NCBI GenBank assembly: GCA_030762895.1 | Contig: CM061068.1 | Location: forward strand, 79,571,228 to 79,635,227 | Direction: 5' to 3' | Source: Sophora flavescens | Lineage: Eukaryota; Streptophyta; Magnoliopsida; Fabales; Fabaceae | Length of the DNA stretch: 64,000 bases | Shown: one piece after another, positions 35,001 through 46,462 of the stretch | Position numbering within the stretch: the stretch's first letter is position 1 | Layout of the letters: every line of letters starts with the position of its first letter | Notes under the pieces: generated by a model | What the model was told of the DNA's origin: nothing | Databases searched by the model: none | The model's input: only the letters and a program-made list of their open reading frames with translations | Translations under genes and position numbers: made by a program

Positions 35001-36510
35001 CGATCATGCGGCCTTAAAACACTTGATGGCAAAACAAGAGGCCAAACCTAGATTAATGCGGTGGATTCTTCTTTTGCAGGAATTTGACCTAGAGATTAAA
35101 GATAGGAAAGGATCCGAGAATGGTGTGGCGGACCACTTATCTAGGTTGGTCAATCCCGACACCAAGGAGGAGTTGTTAGACATCAAGGAAGAATTTCCTG
35201 ATGAAAAGCTGTTAGCACTTATTGAAAATTCCCCTCCTTGGTTCGCGGACATGGCCAACTTCAAATCTTCAAATGTGGTTCCGCAAGGTTGGACTAGTCA
35301 ACAAAGGAAGAAGTTCCTCTCGGATGCAAGGTACTATGTGTGGGAGGACCCATATCTTTTCAAGCAATGCTCGGACGGGATCTTAAGGAGGTGCATTCCC
35401 CATGACCAGATCGGAAACGTGTTGTGGCATTGTCATAGCTCGGATTATGGTGGGCACTATGGGGGAAAGAAGACCGCAGAAAAAATTCTTCAAAGCAGGT
35501 TTTATTGGCCAACGATTTTCAAGGATGCCTATACTTTTGTTGAGAACTGTGATCGGTGCCAAAGAGTTGGCAATATCTCTAAGCGGCATGAACTTCCCTT
35601 GAGTTGCATGCTTGAAGTAGAGCTCTTTGATGTGTGGGGGATAGATTTCATGGGACCATTCCCACCCTCTTTCTCTTACCAATACATTCTGGTGGCTGTG
35701 GACTATGTGTCGAAGTGGGTAGAGGCAATCCCGACAACTACGGATGATGCGCGAGTAGTCATGGAATTCCTAAGGCGCAATATCTTCTCGAGGTTTGGGG
35801 TCCCTAGAGTGTTGATTAGTGATGGGGGATCCCACTTTTGCAACAATCCATTGCACAAGCTTCTTGAGAAGTATGGGGTCAAGCATAGAGTCGCTACTCC
35901 TTATCATCCCCAAACAAATGGGCAAGCGGAGGTATCCAACCGTGAGTTGAAGCATATCCTTGAAAAAACCGTCAACTCCTCACGGAAGGATTGGTCAAAG
36001 AAGTTGGATGATGCTTTATGGGCTTATAGGACCGCTTTCAAGACTCCAATTGGAAGGTCTCCCTACAACTTGGTGTTTGGAAAGGCATGCCACCTACCGG
36101 TGGAGTTGGAAGAGAAGTCTTATTGGGCAATTCGAGAACTCAACTTTGACTTGACGAAAGCCGGTGAGAAGAGGCTTTTGGATCTGAATGAGTTGTCCGA
36201 GATCCGCATGCAAGCTTATGAAAATGCTAGAATCTACAAGGAGCGGACTAAGGCATGGCATGACAAGCACATCTTGCCTAGAAGGTTTGAGCCCGGACAA
36301 ATGGTACTCCTTTATAATTCAATGTTGAGGCTCTTTCCTGGAAAGCTGAAATCGAGGTGGTCAGGACCATTCAAGATCCTACAAGTCTTCCCATACGGAG
36401 CAGTGGAATTAGAAGGGGCTTTAAGCAACTTCAAGGTGAATGGGCAAAGGCTAAAGCATTATCATGGGAAATCGGTCCCAATTGGCAAGCAAGTGCTTTA
36501 TCTGGATTAA
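32086..36510 (+). pseudogene. pol: pol of Athila-3, one TGA between protease and RT
   Basis: It continues gag-pol with the protease core DLGAS (about 33,020), RT FMDDFSVFG (about 34,358), RNase H MCDASDYAVGAVL (about 34,799), the integrase H-H-C-C domain (about 35,427-35,560) and the DDE core with TNGQAE. The tail ends VNGQRLKHYHG near TAA at 36,508. TGA at 33,808-33,810 (ISPSL-stop) stands where Athila-2 has Cys (TGC). Otherwise the frame is open and motifs are intact, so loss of function is recent. Confidence 0.93.
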
Positions 36511-37958
36511 CCCTCTGGGGTGACTTGAGTCAGGCTCGGGACGTTAAACAAGCGCTACTTGGGAGGCAACCCAAGCTAGGTATCCCTCTCTTTTCCTCAC
36601 TTTTGTTTTGTTTTTATTTTTGTTTTTGTTTTTGTTTGTCACTCTTGAATAATTTGAGAAGATCAAGAGTTTTTGTATGAATAGTGTGTCGGCAAGCTTG
36701 TTGGATTTTAATTAAATTGAGCATAAACTGATTGCATGAATTATTTGACCATTGATGATTTCCCCCTAGGTTCTGAAATTAGAAAAGTTGAGCCCCACTA
36801 AAAAAATTGAAAACTGAACTTTGAGAATTTTATTGTGGTTACTTGATTTATGATAAGTTTGGGGTGAGGGGGTGCACACACTAGGAATCGTATCTCGGTC
36901 AAACAATTTGCAAAATGTCCAGGTGAGGATTTGAGCCTCCAACTCTGTTTTTGAATGTGTGAATCACTGTTAAGTTGCACTTTCCCGGATTTGCTTGAAT
37001 CTCTATATGGTTTGCATGTTTATGTGTTGCATCAAATGATTTAGGCAATTTTCTTTGAATAACTACTTGGCCTAAAAAGAACCATCCCTAATGCATGTTC
37101 CCTAGTTAGCCACATTGAGCCTAATTGACCTATTGTTTCTTGATGACCCTATATTACAAGCCAAAATCTGAAAAACCATGTTAACCCAATCTTAGGATTA
37201 GGAGAGCATGGAAGCGTAGCAAGAGAATGGCTGTGAGGAACTAAGTTTGGGGTGGCTACAAGGAGATATGTCATATTGGGGGTGAGAAAAAGAAAAATAA
37301 AGGTTGATTAAAAAAAAATAATAAATAAAAATATTGCCAAAAGAAAAGGGGCAAAACAGAAAAAATAGCAAGGAAAAGGTTGTAGTCACCCGAGGCAAAA
37401 AGAAAAATGGAAAAAGGAATTTGAGTGGAATATGTGTCAAATGCTCATGCTCTCTTAGTTCCTAGGGACTTAAGCCGAGTATCCTTGAATATCCTACCCT
37501 CAGCCAGGCCCCATTTCAACCTTTAAAAGACCTTCTGATGTTGCATGCATGTTTTCGTGGGAACCATTTTTGAGATGAAAATCAAATTCATGGGAAGTGC
37601 TCTTGATACGTGAAATTGAGTGAAAAGTTGATAGCCTTGACGAATTGAGCGAATGAGTAAAATTTTACATACCCTTGTGAGGAAGGCAATTGTTTGAAAT
37701 TGGTGATCTTCCTTTTGTGTGTGACTCCGATCCTCAGCTTAGACTAATGATTGCATGAATGATGAAGTTCTCAATGGTTTAAAGTAAATGAATGTGGGGA
37801 TTACATTGATGTAGGAGGGGAAGTCATTGGTGAAAAAACTGTTTTGATTGCATGAAATTTGTGCGAAATCGATTGATTCCTTTAGGCTTGCCAAGTCTTG
37901 AGTCGTTTTTGAGTTTTAGCTTGCTTGGGGACAAGCAAGGTTTAAGTTTGGGGTGTTT
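36511..37958 (+). other. Athila-3 non-coding 3' region
   Basis: No env-like frame is seen. Polypurine-like AAGTTTGGGGTG motifs lie at 36,855, 37,243 and 37,944; the last abuts the LTR. Segments align with the 3' regions of Athila-1 and Athila-2. T-rich and A-rich tracts lie at 36,600-36,640 and 37,286-37,330. Confidence 0.7.
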
Positions 37959-39481
37959 TGATAAGCCTCTGGCTTATCTAGTTTTTACGACTAGATGAAC
38001 TAGGGTTTATGTGCCAATCAGTCGAGTTCAATCTCGTTTTCGCCCAAATTTACCTTGTTTTGTTCCTAAGTTGGACTTTGACTCGTTTTGCATCTTTTGT
38101 GTAGTTTTTAGCTTATTTTGGATAGAATTATGCTTTTGGTTGCTTTTGGTGTTTTCAGGTCAATAAGTGAAGCTCTGGGAGTCAAGGAAAGTCAAGAAAC
38201 GATGGAAATTGTACAGGAGACACTCACCCCGCGAGTGTATGCTCGCCTCGCGAAACTGAAGGTCAACAAAGCAGCAAAAGTCATCATTTCTGGATCGCCC
38301 GCGAAAATATTATCGCCCCACGAAAAATGAAGACCTGCAAGACAGAGACCATCACGGCCTAGCCGTGATGTAGGTCACTACCTGTGCAGATTAAGGCTTG
38401 AAGTCTCGCCCGTGAGATATCCTCGCCTCGCGAGAGTCCCAAGACCCCGGAAGACAGAGACCATCACGGCCTAGCCGTGATGTAGGTCACGGCTGTGACA
38501 GATTGAAAATCTAAGATTCGCCTCGCGAGTATACTTTTCGCCTCGCGAGAGTCCAAATTTGAATGCGCGCCAAAACTAATATTCGCGTCGCGATAGTAGG
38601 CTCGCCCCGCGAGCGGACAAGAAACAGAATCCCTATATATTGCTGTTTCAGATCAGAATTGAGAGGACACTTTTGATACTCCACTTGTTCAGAGCAGTTT
38701 AAGAGCGAATCCTTGTTTCTGGAGCTGCGTCTCCCTTTTCTTTTCTTTTAGTATTTTATTATGGAGATTGTTGCCGATTGTTCGTGTGTTGTTACGAACA
38801 TGAGGAACTAATCCCCTCGTCTAGGGGATCGATGAAGCCACCCATGGCTGTGTAGTGTTCATGTGATGTATGTTTTTCTCCCCTTCTCTCAATAAATGTT
38901 TTTCAATTCTGATATTATTGTGTTGATCATATGCTAGCGTGATTAACTAGTTAAACGTGTTGAGGCCGACCGGCGATTTGCGTTTTAGAACTTGAATTGG
39001 GATCACTAATTGAATATTGCACGACAGTGGGTAGGAGATTAGTGCAACCTTATAGGGAACAAGAATTAACAGAATTCGAGGATTAGGATTATGAGACTTG
39101 GTGAGTAATTAATCCAAATCGTTGAATACGTCCTATTGCGCACGGCTGTGAATTTAGGAGAAATTGGGGGTCCCGGTTGACATTGTAATTGAACCTAGGG
39201 AGGAATACATCATCACTTGGGTACTATGCATGATTGGGTAGGTGGATTTGAAACCCTAGATATTTTAATTGCTGAATTTAAAACCTTAGCTTTAATTGAT
39301 TCTATATTTGAATTGCAATATTAATCTCTCTCTTACAACAACTTCCTTCGCTTAACCAAACTTATTGAATTTCTCGCGAATTGGTAAAATCGGTAGCCCA
39401 ATCCTTGTGTTCGACCTCGGTAACTTCTTACCATGTTTTTATTACTTGCGACAACCCGGTACACTTGTCGGTGAGTCAACA
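37959..39481 (+). repeat. 3' LTR of Athila-3
   Basis: 1,523 bp starting TGATAAGCC directly after the polypurine tract and ending GTGAGTCAACA. It has lost or altered several dyads (TCGCCCGCGA at about 38,295, TCGCCCCACGA at about 38,313), mostly through C-to-T/G-to-A changes and single-base deletions. The target duplication follows at 39,482. Confidence 0.95.
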
Positions 39482-39486
39482 ATAGC

Positions 39487-40199
39487 CAAAGAAACAAAAA
39501 GGCTACATGCTCAGTATCCGTCACAGGATCATGAGCTTCTCCTCTAAAATCTGTTATGTATTTGGAAAAAGAACACTTCGGCACATAGACATCAATTTGA
39601 TTTTCAATTTCTACCTCAGAATGCATGGTGGGGCCATCTGGACGAAGGCCTGTAATAGCCGACATGTCAAACAAAGTCGGACCCATCATTCCATAAGGAA
39701 AGTGAAAATTATTTGTTGTTCTATTCCAAAAGAAAACTGATGCTCCTATTATAGAAAAGTCTACCAGTTTAACACGACGAGAAAGTTGAATGAATTCGAA
39801 GATTCCAGCTTCCTCCCATACACTGCGTTTTTCAGCCTGAACTCGGTCGAGCCAACTAATGTAAGCATCGAACCGAGTGGCAGGAGGCATTCTGAAAATC
39901 CTACTGCTCTTCTTGAAGATATGAATGGGAATAGGAGTAAAAGAGGATAAAATAGCTTCATTTGAGCTAGCAGAAGGAAAGGAACCACGTAAACCCTCAG
40001 AAATTTCATTTTTGGCTACAAAAGGACCCAAAAATGCAGCAGGAGGACTTAAAGCAACAGAAGGATCAAGAATAGGGTAAATTACCTTGGATTCTTGCCA
40101 TAACTCAGATTCCTCCAAAAGTGGGTCTTAAACAACCACCCTAGGAGGGACGACTGTAGCATGAGGTACGGAGGTCGGCACCCTGGAAGATGTGGCCAT
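39487..40199 (-). pseudogene. Antisense PMD gene of the Tat element, 5' part
   Basis: The probable start is ATG at 40,199 (MATSSRVPTS), with a TAA at 40,130-40,128 that keeps the frame (probable former CAA). The N-terminal half of the plant mobile domain follows: FDAYISWLDRV, GIFEFIQLSRR, GASVFFWNR, and TLFDMSAITGLRPDG typical of the family. Reading stops at the Athila-3 border (39,486) and resumes at 29,343. Codons from Athila-3 LTR appended after EHVAFLFLWL are not part of the gene. Confidence 0.78.
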
Positions 40200-40511
40200 A
40201 GAAAATTGAATGAAGAAAAAAGAAAGGGTTTTGCGAAGGAAAAAGAAAGGGTTTTGCTCTAGAAAAGAGTTTACTAGGGAAGAAGGAAAGATAAAAAGAA
40301 GAAAATCAATACTGATGTGATTGCAATTTAAAGGAAAATGAAAGACTTGGTTGAATTCCAAGAAACCTGCGGCGTTATGATTATCCCTATTAAGTAGGGA
40401 TGAAATTAAAGCAAGGTTTAATTAACGGATAAGAACCCAAAATTAAGATGATTGTTGGCGATTTGAAAAATTCAAATTTTGCTATTCTTTAGGGCAAAGC
40501 CGTCGAAAAGC
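40200..40511 (-). promoter_or_regulatory. Leader/promoter side of the antisense PMD gene
   Basis: This non-coding 310 bp lies between the PMD start and the Tat polypurine tract. The first 60 bp are A/G-rich on the + strand, hence a pyrimidine-rich leader on the minus strand. No clear TATA box is seen; the promoter may lie in the 3' LTR, which is lost in the gap. Confidence 0.3.
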
Positions 40512-40528
40512 AAAATTTGGGGGGCATC
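40512..40528 (+). other. Polypurine tract of the Tat element
   Basis: AAAATTTGGGGGGCATC directly precedes TGTTAATAG, the start of an LTR. The G-rich tract in the + orientation matches the strand of the Tat pol, and it places the PMD gene between integrase and 3' LTR. Confidence 0.75.
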
Positions 40529-40600
40529 TGTTAATAGAAGAATTTTAAATTCTTGACAGAAATGGTTCCGACAGGATGACAGAAAAATTGAAGGAAGAAT
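40529..40600 (+). repeat. Start of the Tat 3' LTR, truncated by the assembly gap
   Basis: The first 72 bases after the polypurine tract begin TGTTAATAG. The rest of the LTR is lost in the N run, so length and target duplication are unknown. Confidence 0.65.
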
Positions 40601-41100
40601 NNNNNNNNNNNNNNNNNNNNNNNNNNNNNNNNNNNNNNNNNNNNNNNNNNNNNNNNNNNNNNNNNNNNNNNNNNNNNNNNNNNNNNNNNNNNNNNNNNNN
40701 NNNNNNNNNNNNNNNNNNNNNNNNNNNNNNNNNNNNNNNNNNNNNNNNNNNNNNNNNNNNNNNNNNNNNNNNNNNNNNNNNNNNNNNNNNNNNNNNNNNN
40801 NNNNNNNNNNNNNNNNNNNNNNNNNNNNNNNNNNNNNNNNNNNNNNNNNNNNNNNNNNNNNNNNNNNNNNNNNNNNNNNNNNNNNNNNNNNNNNNNNNNN
40901 NNNNNNNNNNNNNNNNNNNNNNNNNNNNNNNNNNNNNNNNNNNNNNNNNNNNNNNNNNNNNNNNNNNNNNNNNNNNNNNNNNNNNNNNNNNNNNNNNNNN
41001 NNNNNNNNNNNNNNNNNNNNNNNNNNNNNNNNNNNNNNNNNNNNNNNNNNNNNNNNNNNNNNNNNNNNNNNNNNNNNNNNNNNNNNNNNNNNNNNNNNNN
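40601..41100. other. Assembly gap of exactly 500 N
   Basis: The round number suggests a placeholder of unknown true length. It removes the Tat 3' LTR, the Tat right border and the left arm start of the helicase palindrome in copy A. Frames reported across it have no meaning. Confidence 0.98.
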
Positions 41101-41481
41101 TGAAATGAACTTTGTATATATTGATGAGGCACAAGATCTAACAATGAATTAAATTGCCTTGTTTAAATGTGTGTGCCAAAATGTAGAAGAGAGTTTTGTA
41201 TTTTATGGGGATACACCTCAAACAATAGCAAGTGGAATTGATTTTAGGTTCCAAGATATAAAATCTTTCTTTCAATAAAAGTTTGTTTGTGAATCAAAGG
41301 GAAGTTCATATAATAAAAGAGAGGAGAAAGGAAAAGTTTCTGAAAATTTCTTATTGAATTATAACTTTCGTACTCATGCTGACTACTGAGATTATCACAT
41401 AACCACATAACGTAATTGAACTTCTGTTTCATTTTTTTTGCTCAGTCCATTGATGTTTTAAAGCCTGCGACCAGTTTGATA
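41101..41481 (+). pseudogene. TRANK1-like SF1 helicase exon fragment, left palindrome arm, copy A
   Basis: Plus-strand remnant with the Walker B/motif II signature YIDEAQDL followed by an in-frame TAA, then motif III-like sequence (FVFYGDTPQTI) and NFRTH. It is truncated on the left by the gap. It pairs with the minus-strand copy that begins at the palindrome centre (AGTTTGATATATCAAACT, 41,473-41,490). Confidence 0.75.
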
Positions 41482-42480
41482 TATCAAACTAATCTCAGGT
41501 ATTAAGACATCAATAAAATGAGAGGAAAAAACGAAAAAGAAGCTCAATTATGCTAAGAGATAATTTCAGCACTCACCATGAGTACGAAAAACTTCCCTTT
41601 GATTCACAAACAAACTTTTAGTAAAAGAGAGATTTTATATACTGAAGCCTAAAATCAATTCCCCTTACTATTGTTTGTTGTATTTCTCCACAGAAAACAA
41701 ATCTCTCTTCAACATTTTGGCAGACACATTTAAACAAAGCAATTTGACTCATTGTTAGATCTTGTGCCTCATCAATATATTCAAAGTTCATTTCATCACC
41801 CTCATAATCTTCAATTCTCAGTCGACGATAGACATCCATAACAATATCTGCTAAATCAAATTCCCTTTTGTCCATCTTCATTTTTTCATAACTCTGATAA
41901 ACATTATATGTCTGTCTTTTCTATTTGTTTAAACTTAAAGCTCGATTTTCTGATAAGGAAAGATAATCATCATGACTTAACTTACCACATTTTATATGAG
42001 ATATGATTTAATTGTAAACCCTAGAAGAATCTAGCTTCTTCGTGTATTGGGAGATGAGAATTTAAGTGTGGCCAATATACTAAACGAAAACTAAAGAATT
42101 TACACCAAGTTTTTGACTATGAGAAGATAGAGCACTAAACCTTTCGAAATATGAATTTCCCTGAGTTCCATCAAGCATCATTGAAAACTTTTGAAATGTT
42201 ATCACAAGAGGTTAGGAAGCAGTCGGAAGATCAACACATGAATCTGAAATATTCTTAAACAGCCTAGAAGGATCAACATCAACAATATTTTCATCAGTAG
42301 AACTTCTTTCAACAGAAATATTACCACCACATATGGATCTGTATGCATAACATCATCCAATAGTATTACATACCAATCAAACCATACACAAAAACTATGA
42401 AATAGTTGAAATTTAAGTGAACTCAATGGAAGTAAATGAGCACGACTTGCTCTGTTGCACATGATAAACTTGTAATGAGC
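41482..42480 (-). pseudogene. TRANK1-like SF1 helicase exon fragment, right arm and upstream part, copy A
   Basis: Read leftward it gives FQKFSMMLDGT and NSYFERFSAL (about 42,195-42,110), then KREFDLADIV, YIDEAQDLTMSQIALF (Walker B, about 41,790-41,740) and VFCGEIQQTI, ending at TAG 41,618. These match the UvrD/Rep-type helicase core of plant TRANK1-like (TPR and ankyrin repeat-containing protein 1-like) proteins. The Walker A part is not recognisable upstream. Frame breaks and 26 missing bases (near 41,985) make it a pseudogene. Confidence 0.78.
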
Positions 42481-43480
42481 ACTAGAGTGAAAGAGTTGGG
42501 ATAGAGTGACTACTGTTACATAGTTTCTTAAACAGACAACGCAGAAAAAATTATAAAATTATGAAGGAAACTTTCCATATTCCTTATCATGCAATTCACT
42601 ATCAAAACTGCAATTCATGCTGCTTGTCTGGTTTGTCAGAATTGGGCAGAGCAATATATTTTTTCTTATCAGGATTGATAGCAATGGATATTGGTAAATT
42701 TCATCAATATTCTATCATTTGACTTAAAAAGTGAGTGCATGATTTAATCATTAATCTAAATAATTAGTATTCCTAAAATTTATTTCAATCAATAAATATG
42801 CATGATAACCATCGAATAACAAAACCGTAGCATGATAATAAATGGAAGTAAAAAAACGCAAAACTAATATGCTATCACTATACTAGATCATAAACCATTA
42901 ATCAATTCCTTGTGGAGTCACTCCCATTGAGGGATTGAGAACTAAGGGATAGAACACTGCTCAATCAATCGAACCGGATAATAGTCCTATAACAGGCTCG
43001 GAGAGCCCCATGAGATGATGGACTCACTCGTGAGAATAAAAACGCGTGAGAATACAATACATGAAAAAATTATACTAAAGTATTCAATATAATGGACTCA
43101 CTCATGAGAATAAAAACACGTGAGAATACAATACATGACAAAATTATACTAAAGTATTCATATAAAACATACAAGACAAAAACAAAAAGTCTCATTATTA
43201 TCCAACTTCAAATATCTTCAAAATCAAAAGCAAACAAACGTGGTGAATGGAAGTAGAAGGATAAGTGAGAATTACCTGTGACAAACAAGATCCTCAATCT
43301 TTGTAGTGATAGCCTAGAAGGGGTCTGCGAAAAATAAAAATAAAAAATAAGGAGTTCGGGGATCGGTTACGAGCAGGGAAAGTATTAACACCATACATTA
43401 TTCGTTTTAAGAACGGTACCTCAAGTTAATTACGCAAAAAAAGAATTTTAATAACCTTTGAAAATATTATATTTACCACA
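42481..43480. repeat. Unassigned repeats in copy A, including a 74-bp tandem duplication
   Basis: No gene is seen. A unit ATGGACTCACTCGTGAGAAT... of about 74 bp is repeated at about 43,018-43,091 and 43,092-43,164. The segment around 43,350-43,430 (GGAGTTCGGGGATCGGTTACG) looks like dispersed plant repeat sequence. Copy B has the same content (57,480-58,380). Confidence 0.45.
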
Positions 43481-44535
43481 TTTTTAAAAACTAAAAGGCT
43501 TAATTGCACTTTTTGTCCGTACAATTTTTTCAATTGTACGATTTTGGCCCTTCAAAAATTTAATTGCACATTTAATCTCTTATCTGTCAAATTGTACAAA
43601 ATCAGCCCTTATTACGTGTTAACAAAATAAATTTTAATTCTTAAAACTCCAAACCATATACTTCTTAAAAAAAAAACACTGGGCCTCACCCCTAACAGAG
43701 AAAACATTCACCTTTCCTACTCTAATCCATACCCATCATAACCCGACATGCAGCATCTTCGGACCAAAATATATATAAAACAATAAATTAGCACAAGTAC
43801 CAGTGGTGGCTTGCGGTTGTGACGGGGAGTGCGTGACGGAGGATGGCGGAGCACGGCCAAGGAGCTTGGAATGAGGATATGATATGTTTATATCGTGTTT
43901 GGATTTTTCTATTGGTTTTTGATTTGGGATGGTGGTGAAGGTGAGGCTGTGTGAGTGGTTTGAGATTTTTATAGGGGTGTAGTGGTGACGGTGGTTTTTG
44001 TTGAAGGGGATGGAGAAGGAGAGGGTGAAGGGAAAATGGGAGGTGTGATGAAGAATGGTCTGAAAATTTTGATAAGCTGAATTTATGCACCATGAGAAGA
44101 AAAAAAAAAAGGGCAAAAAATTATATTCAGCCAGATGTGTGGAGTGGTAGCTGCCTTGGGGAGCAACTCAGCTTTCTTTCCAACTACTGTACAGAGAACA
44201 GTGTACTTCTCTCTGAGCCTCTGACAACTCTCTCCTTTGTTCTTTTAATTCCTTTTTTATTTTTAAGTGAAATGGATCATGGGCTCAATTAATCTTATAA
44301 GCATCGGGTTAAGTTTGTTTTTGTGATTGGGCCATGAAAGCATGGACAAGTATTTATTTTTTAAATTATTATTTTTTATTTCTTAAATATTAATTAAAAA
44401 AAATACCCGAAAAAATTAGATGTTCACAATCTTTCTGATACATTCGTTTATTTTCGTTGAAATGACTAGAAGGTAATGAATAGCAACCAAATACTATTTA
44501 CTAATTTAATTTTCACTATTAGTTAGTCTTAAAAT
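43481..44535. other. Copy A spacer without supported genes
   Basis: Low-complexity and repeat-like sequence, including an inverted CAATTTTTTCAATTGTACG motif near 43,525 and TTAATTGCAC motifs typical of plant DNA-transposon relics. Frames at 43,736-44,116 (both frames Ser/His-rich) and 44,092-44,292 have no domain and are not called. Confidence 0.4.
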
Positions 44536-45071
44536 TAGAGCTGTCAAAATGGATTGGAACCCGTGAGCCAATCCGGCTCAATCCGACTCACCGGTGGGTT
44601 GGGTTGATTAAAATCCGGCTCATTTAAACCTTGGGTTAATTTGACCCGTCTCACCGAACCTGTGGGTTGGGTGGGTCAACCCGAGGTGAGCCGGGTTGCC
44701 TCACGGGTTGCACCATTTTTTTTCCTTAAAGAAATAGCGTGCATCATCCACTTATTGTTAACCAAAATAAAGAGAAAGCGGAAGTTTAATATGTTTCTCG
44801 AACCTATTTCAAATTCGTGACTCGTGAGAGGCGTGAAAACATAGGTTATGTTATATTATTATTATTTTTAATTTTTATATTTTTTTTTCATTTTTTAAAT
44901 AAAAGTGAGCCAACCCCCATAATCCACCAACCAGCGGTGGGTCGAGCCAGATTGACTATTTTCTAGCTCACCAAAAAGTGAATCGGGATGGGTTGACCCA
45001 CTTTTATGATCAACCCGTGGTGAGCCAATCCGACTCACCCGGGTTGGCCCGTTCCCATTTTGACAGCTCTA
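44536..45071. mobile_element. hAT-type MITE, copy A
   Basis: A 536-bp non-coding element with terminal inverted repeats TAGAGCTGTCAAAATGG / CCATTTTGACAGCTCTA (one mismatch at the inner edge). It is flanked by an imperfect 8-bp duplication cttaaaat/tctaaaat, which fits the hAT superfamily. The interior has alternating GGGTTGGGT / ACCCAACCC and GAGCC / GGCTC stretches that can fold back. The twin copy is at 59,468-60,003. Confidence 0.7.
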
Positions 45072-45204
45072 TCTAAAATGGTGTCTATCCTTCCCATGGG
45101 CATTGTAGACTTATTATTAATCGTGGTCGTGTAATACACAAGGTCATTAAGGCCACAACCTTAGGCCCCAATTTATTTTTTATTTTTTTACTTTTTAGTA
45201 TAGG

Positions 45205-45372
45205 ATATTGTTAACGAGTGTTTTAATAATATTGTTTGAGGAATTCAAATAGGGTGAATATTCACTGAAAAACTAAGTATATTCATTCTCAAAGTATTGA
45301 TTACACCACTTTTCATGTAAACATGCCTATTTAGATTCTTAAAACAATATCGTTAGGACACTTGTTAGCATC
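45205..45372. mobile_element. Foldback MITE, copy A
   Basis: A 168-bp inverted-repeat element: the left arm ATATTGTTAACGAGTGTTTT and AATATTGTTTGAG pair with right-arm AAAACAATATCGTTAGGACAC. Similar length and sequence occur in copy B (60,137-60,303). No coding sequence. Confidence 0.6.
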
Positions 45373-46139
45373 TGCCTTTAGAAATTATAAAATTTTATTA
45401 TTTTCACTTCAATTTTTTTTTCATCTCTCGTTGTTTCCCCCTCTCTCTCTCTCATCTTCATATTCTTTTTAACATTAGAATATTATAAAAGTATTCAATT
45501 ATATCAAAACATTAGAATCTTTTCCAAATGTTTGTATTGTTTATAGAATATAATTGACAATACCTATAACCGTTGCTATAGCCGAAAGAAAATTTTCAAA
45601 ATTAAATTGCTTAAATTATATCTAAGATCAACAATGTTGCAAGATAGATCGAATGGATGTGTCATTTTATTTATCGAGTGAAATGTAAGAATTGATTGAT
45701 TATAAAAAAAATTATATGCTAACTTGAATATAAAACTTTGATAAATGATTTTATAGTTAAAAAACTAAAATATTAATATAAAAATTAATAATTTATATAA
45801 TATTAAATCTCTTTAAACGTTTTAGCTTTGACGTCAGAATTCTCATACACGACCCTGCTTATTATAACACAAATATTTAATTCTTAAGCATGTGAAATCC
45901 TCAACCTGGGTTACTGTTAGGACCCAACAGAATGAGAAGATGCCAAGTAGGTGGGTGGATAGTGGAGTGGTTAATCAGTTGAATTGGGTAGTTTCATAAG
46001 GGAGAAACTGTACACAGAGAGATTTATCAGTTACCTAGGCAAAAGACCAATCAGGATATAAACCAAAAAAATAGTGCAAGGTGCAAACGAGAATGACATA
46101 AAATGATAAAAGTATAGACATAAATACTAAACCTCAAAG
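45373..46139. other. Copy A AT-rich spacer
   Basis: A CT-dinucleotide-rich stretch at about 45,430-45,455 is followed by AT-rich sequence. From about 45,860 (AACCTGGGTTACTGTTAGGACCCA) it resembles 53,600-53,800, marking an older duplication of TRANK1-like flanking or intron sequence. No gene is seen. Confidence 0.45.
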
Positions 46140-46315
46140 TCATACCAACTCTTTCAAGATCCCCAAATCAGAAAGACACTGGGCTGCAGTATCAACCATT
46201 CCAATTCCTTCAAAAATTTAGGCAGCTGCCTTAAGGATTGCATTTGCATCCTCAAGGTTCAGATCATGCAAACGGGTTGCAGTTGCCCTAAGACCAGCAA
46301 CCTTGGACTTTCCTT
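46140..46315 (-). pseudogene. TRANK1-like C-terminal exon fragment, copy A
   Basis: The minus strand reads KSKVAGLRATATRLHDLN, DANAILKAAA, then a stop, then IFEGIGMVDTAAQCLSDLG. This is the TPR-like helical repeat region that lies downstream of the helicase core in plant TRANK1-like proteins. The stop (TAA) and lack of neighbouring exons mark it as a relic. Homologues are at 61,075-61,255, 53,815-53,995 and 55,560-55,690. Confidence 0.75.
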
Positions 46316-46462
46316 CATATACTTATATATCACCCTCCACATAAGGTGAAGATCCAAAAAAAATTGTAAAGCAATACATCCTGGAAAAATACACTCAAGG
46401 CCAGTAAAAAGGTCACAATATCTTTATCTTTATATATATATATATAAAAGGAAGTAGGTCTA

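Larger units (their letters stand above)
29344..39481 (+). mobile_element. Athila-3: complete but broken Athila retrotransposon inside the PMD gene
   Basis: This is a 10,138-bp element with LTRs of 1,528 and 1,523 bp, a tRNA-Asp primer site, gag-pol, a polypurine tract and a perfect 5-bp duplication ATAGC. It is inserted in the first large coding part of the antisense PMD gene; sequence on both sides reads as one PMD domain. Its LTR start and pol are closely related to Athila-2, so both belong to one family or two sister families. Gag-pol is broken by a +1 shift and one TGA. Confidence 0.96.

Noticed and set aside
40472..41144. Frames running through the N gap
   Set aside because: Ambiguous bases create artificial open frames.
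43736..44116. Ser/His-rich 126-codon frame, also at 58,717-59,097
   Set aside because: No domain, low-complexity composition; retained only because the segment is duplicated.
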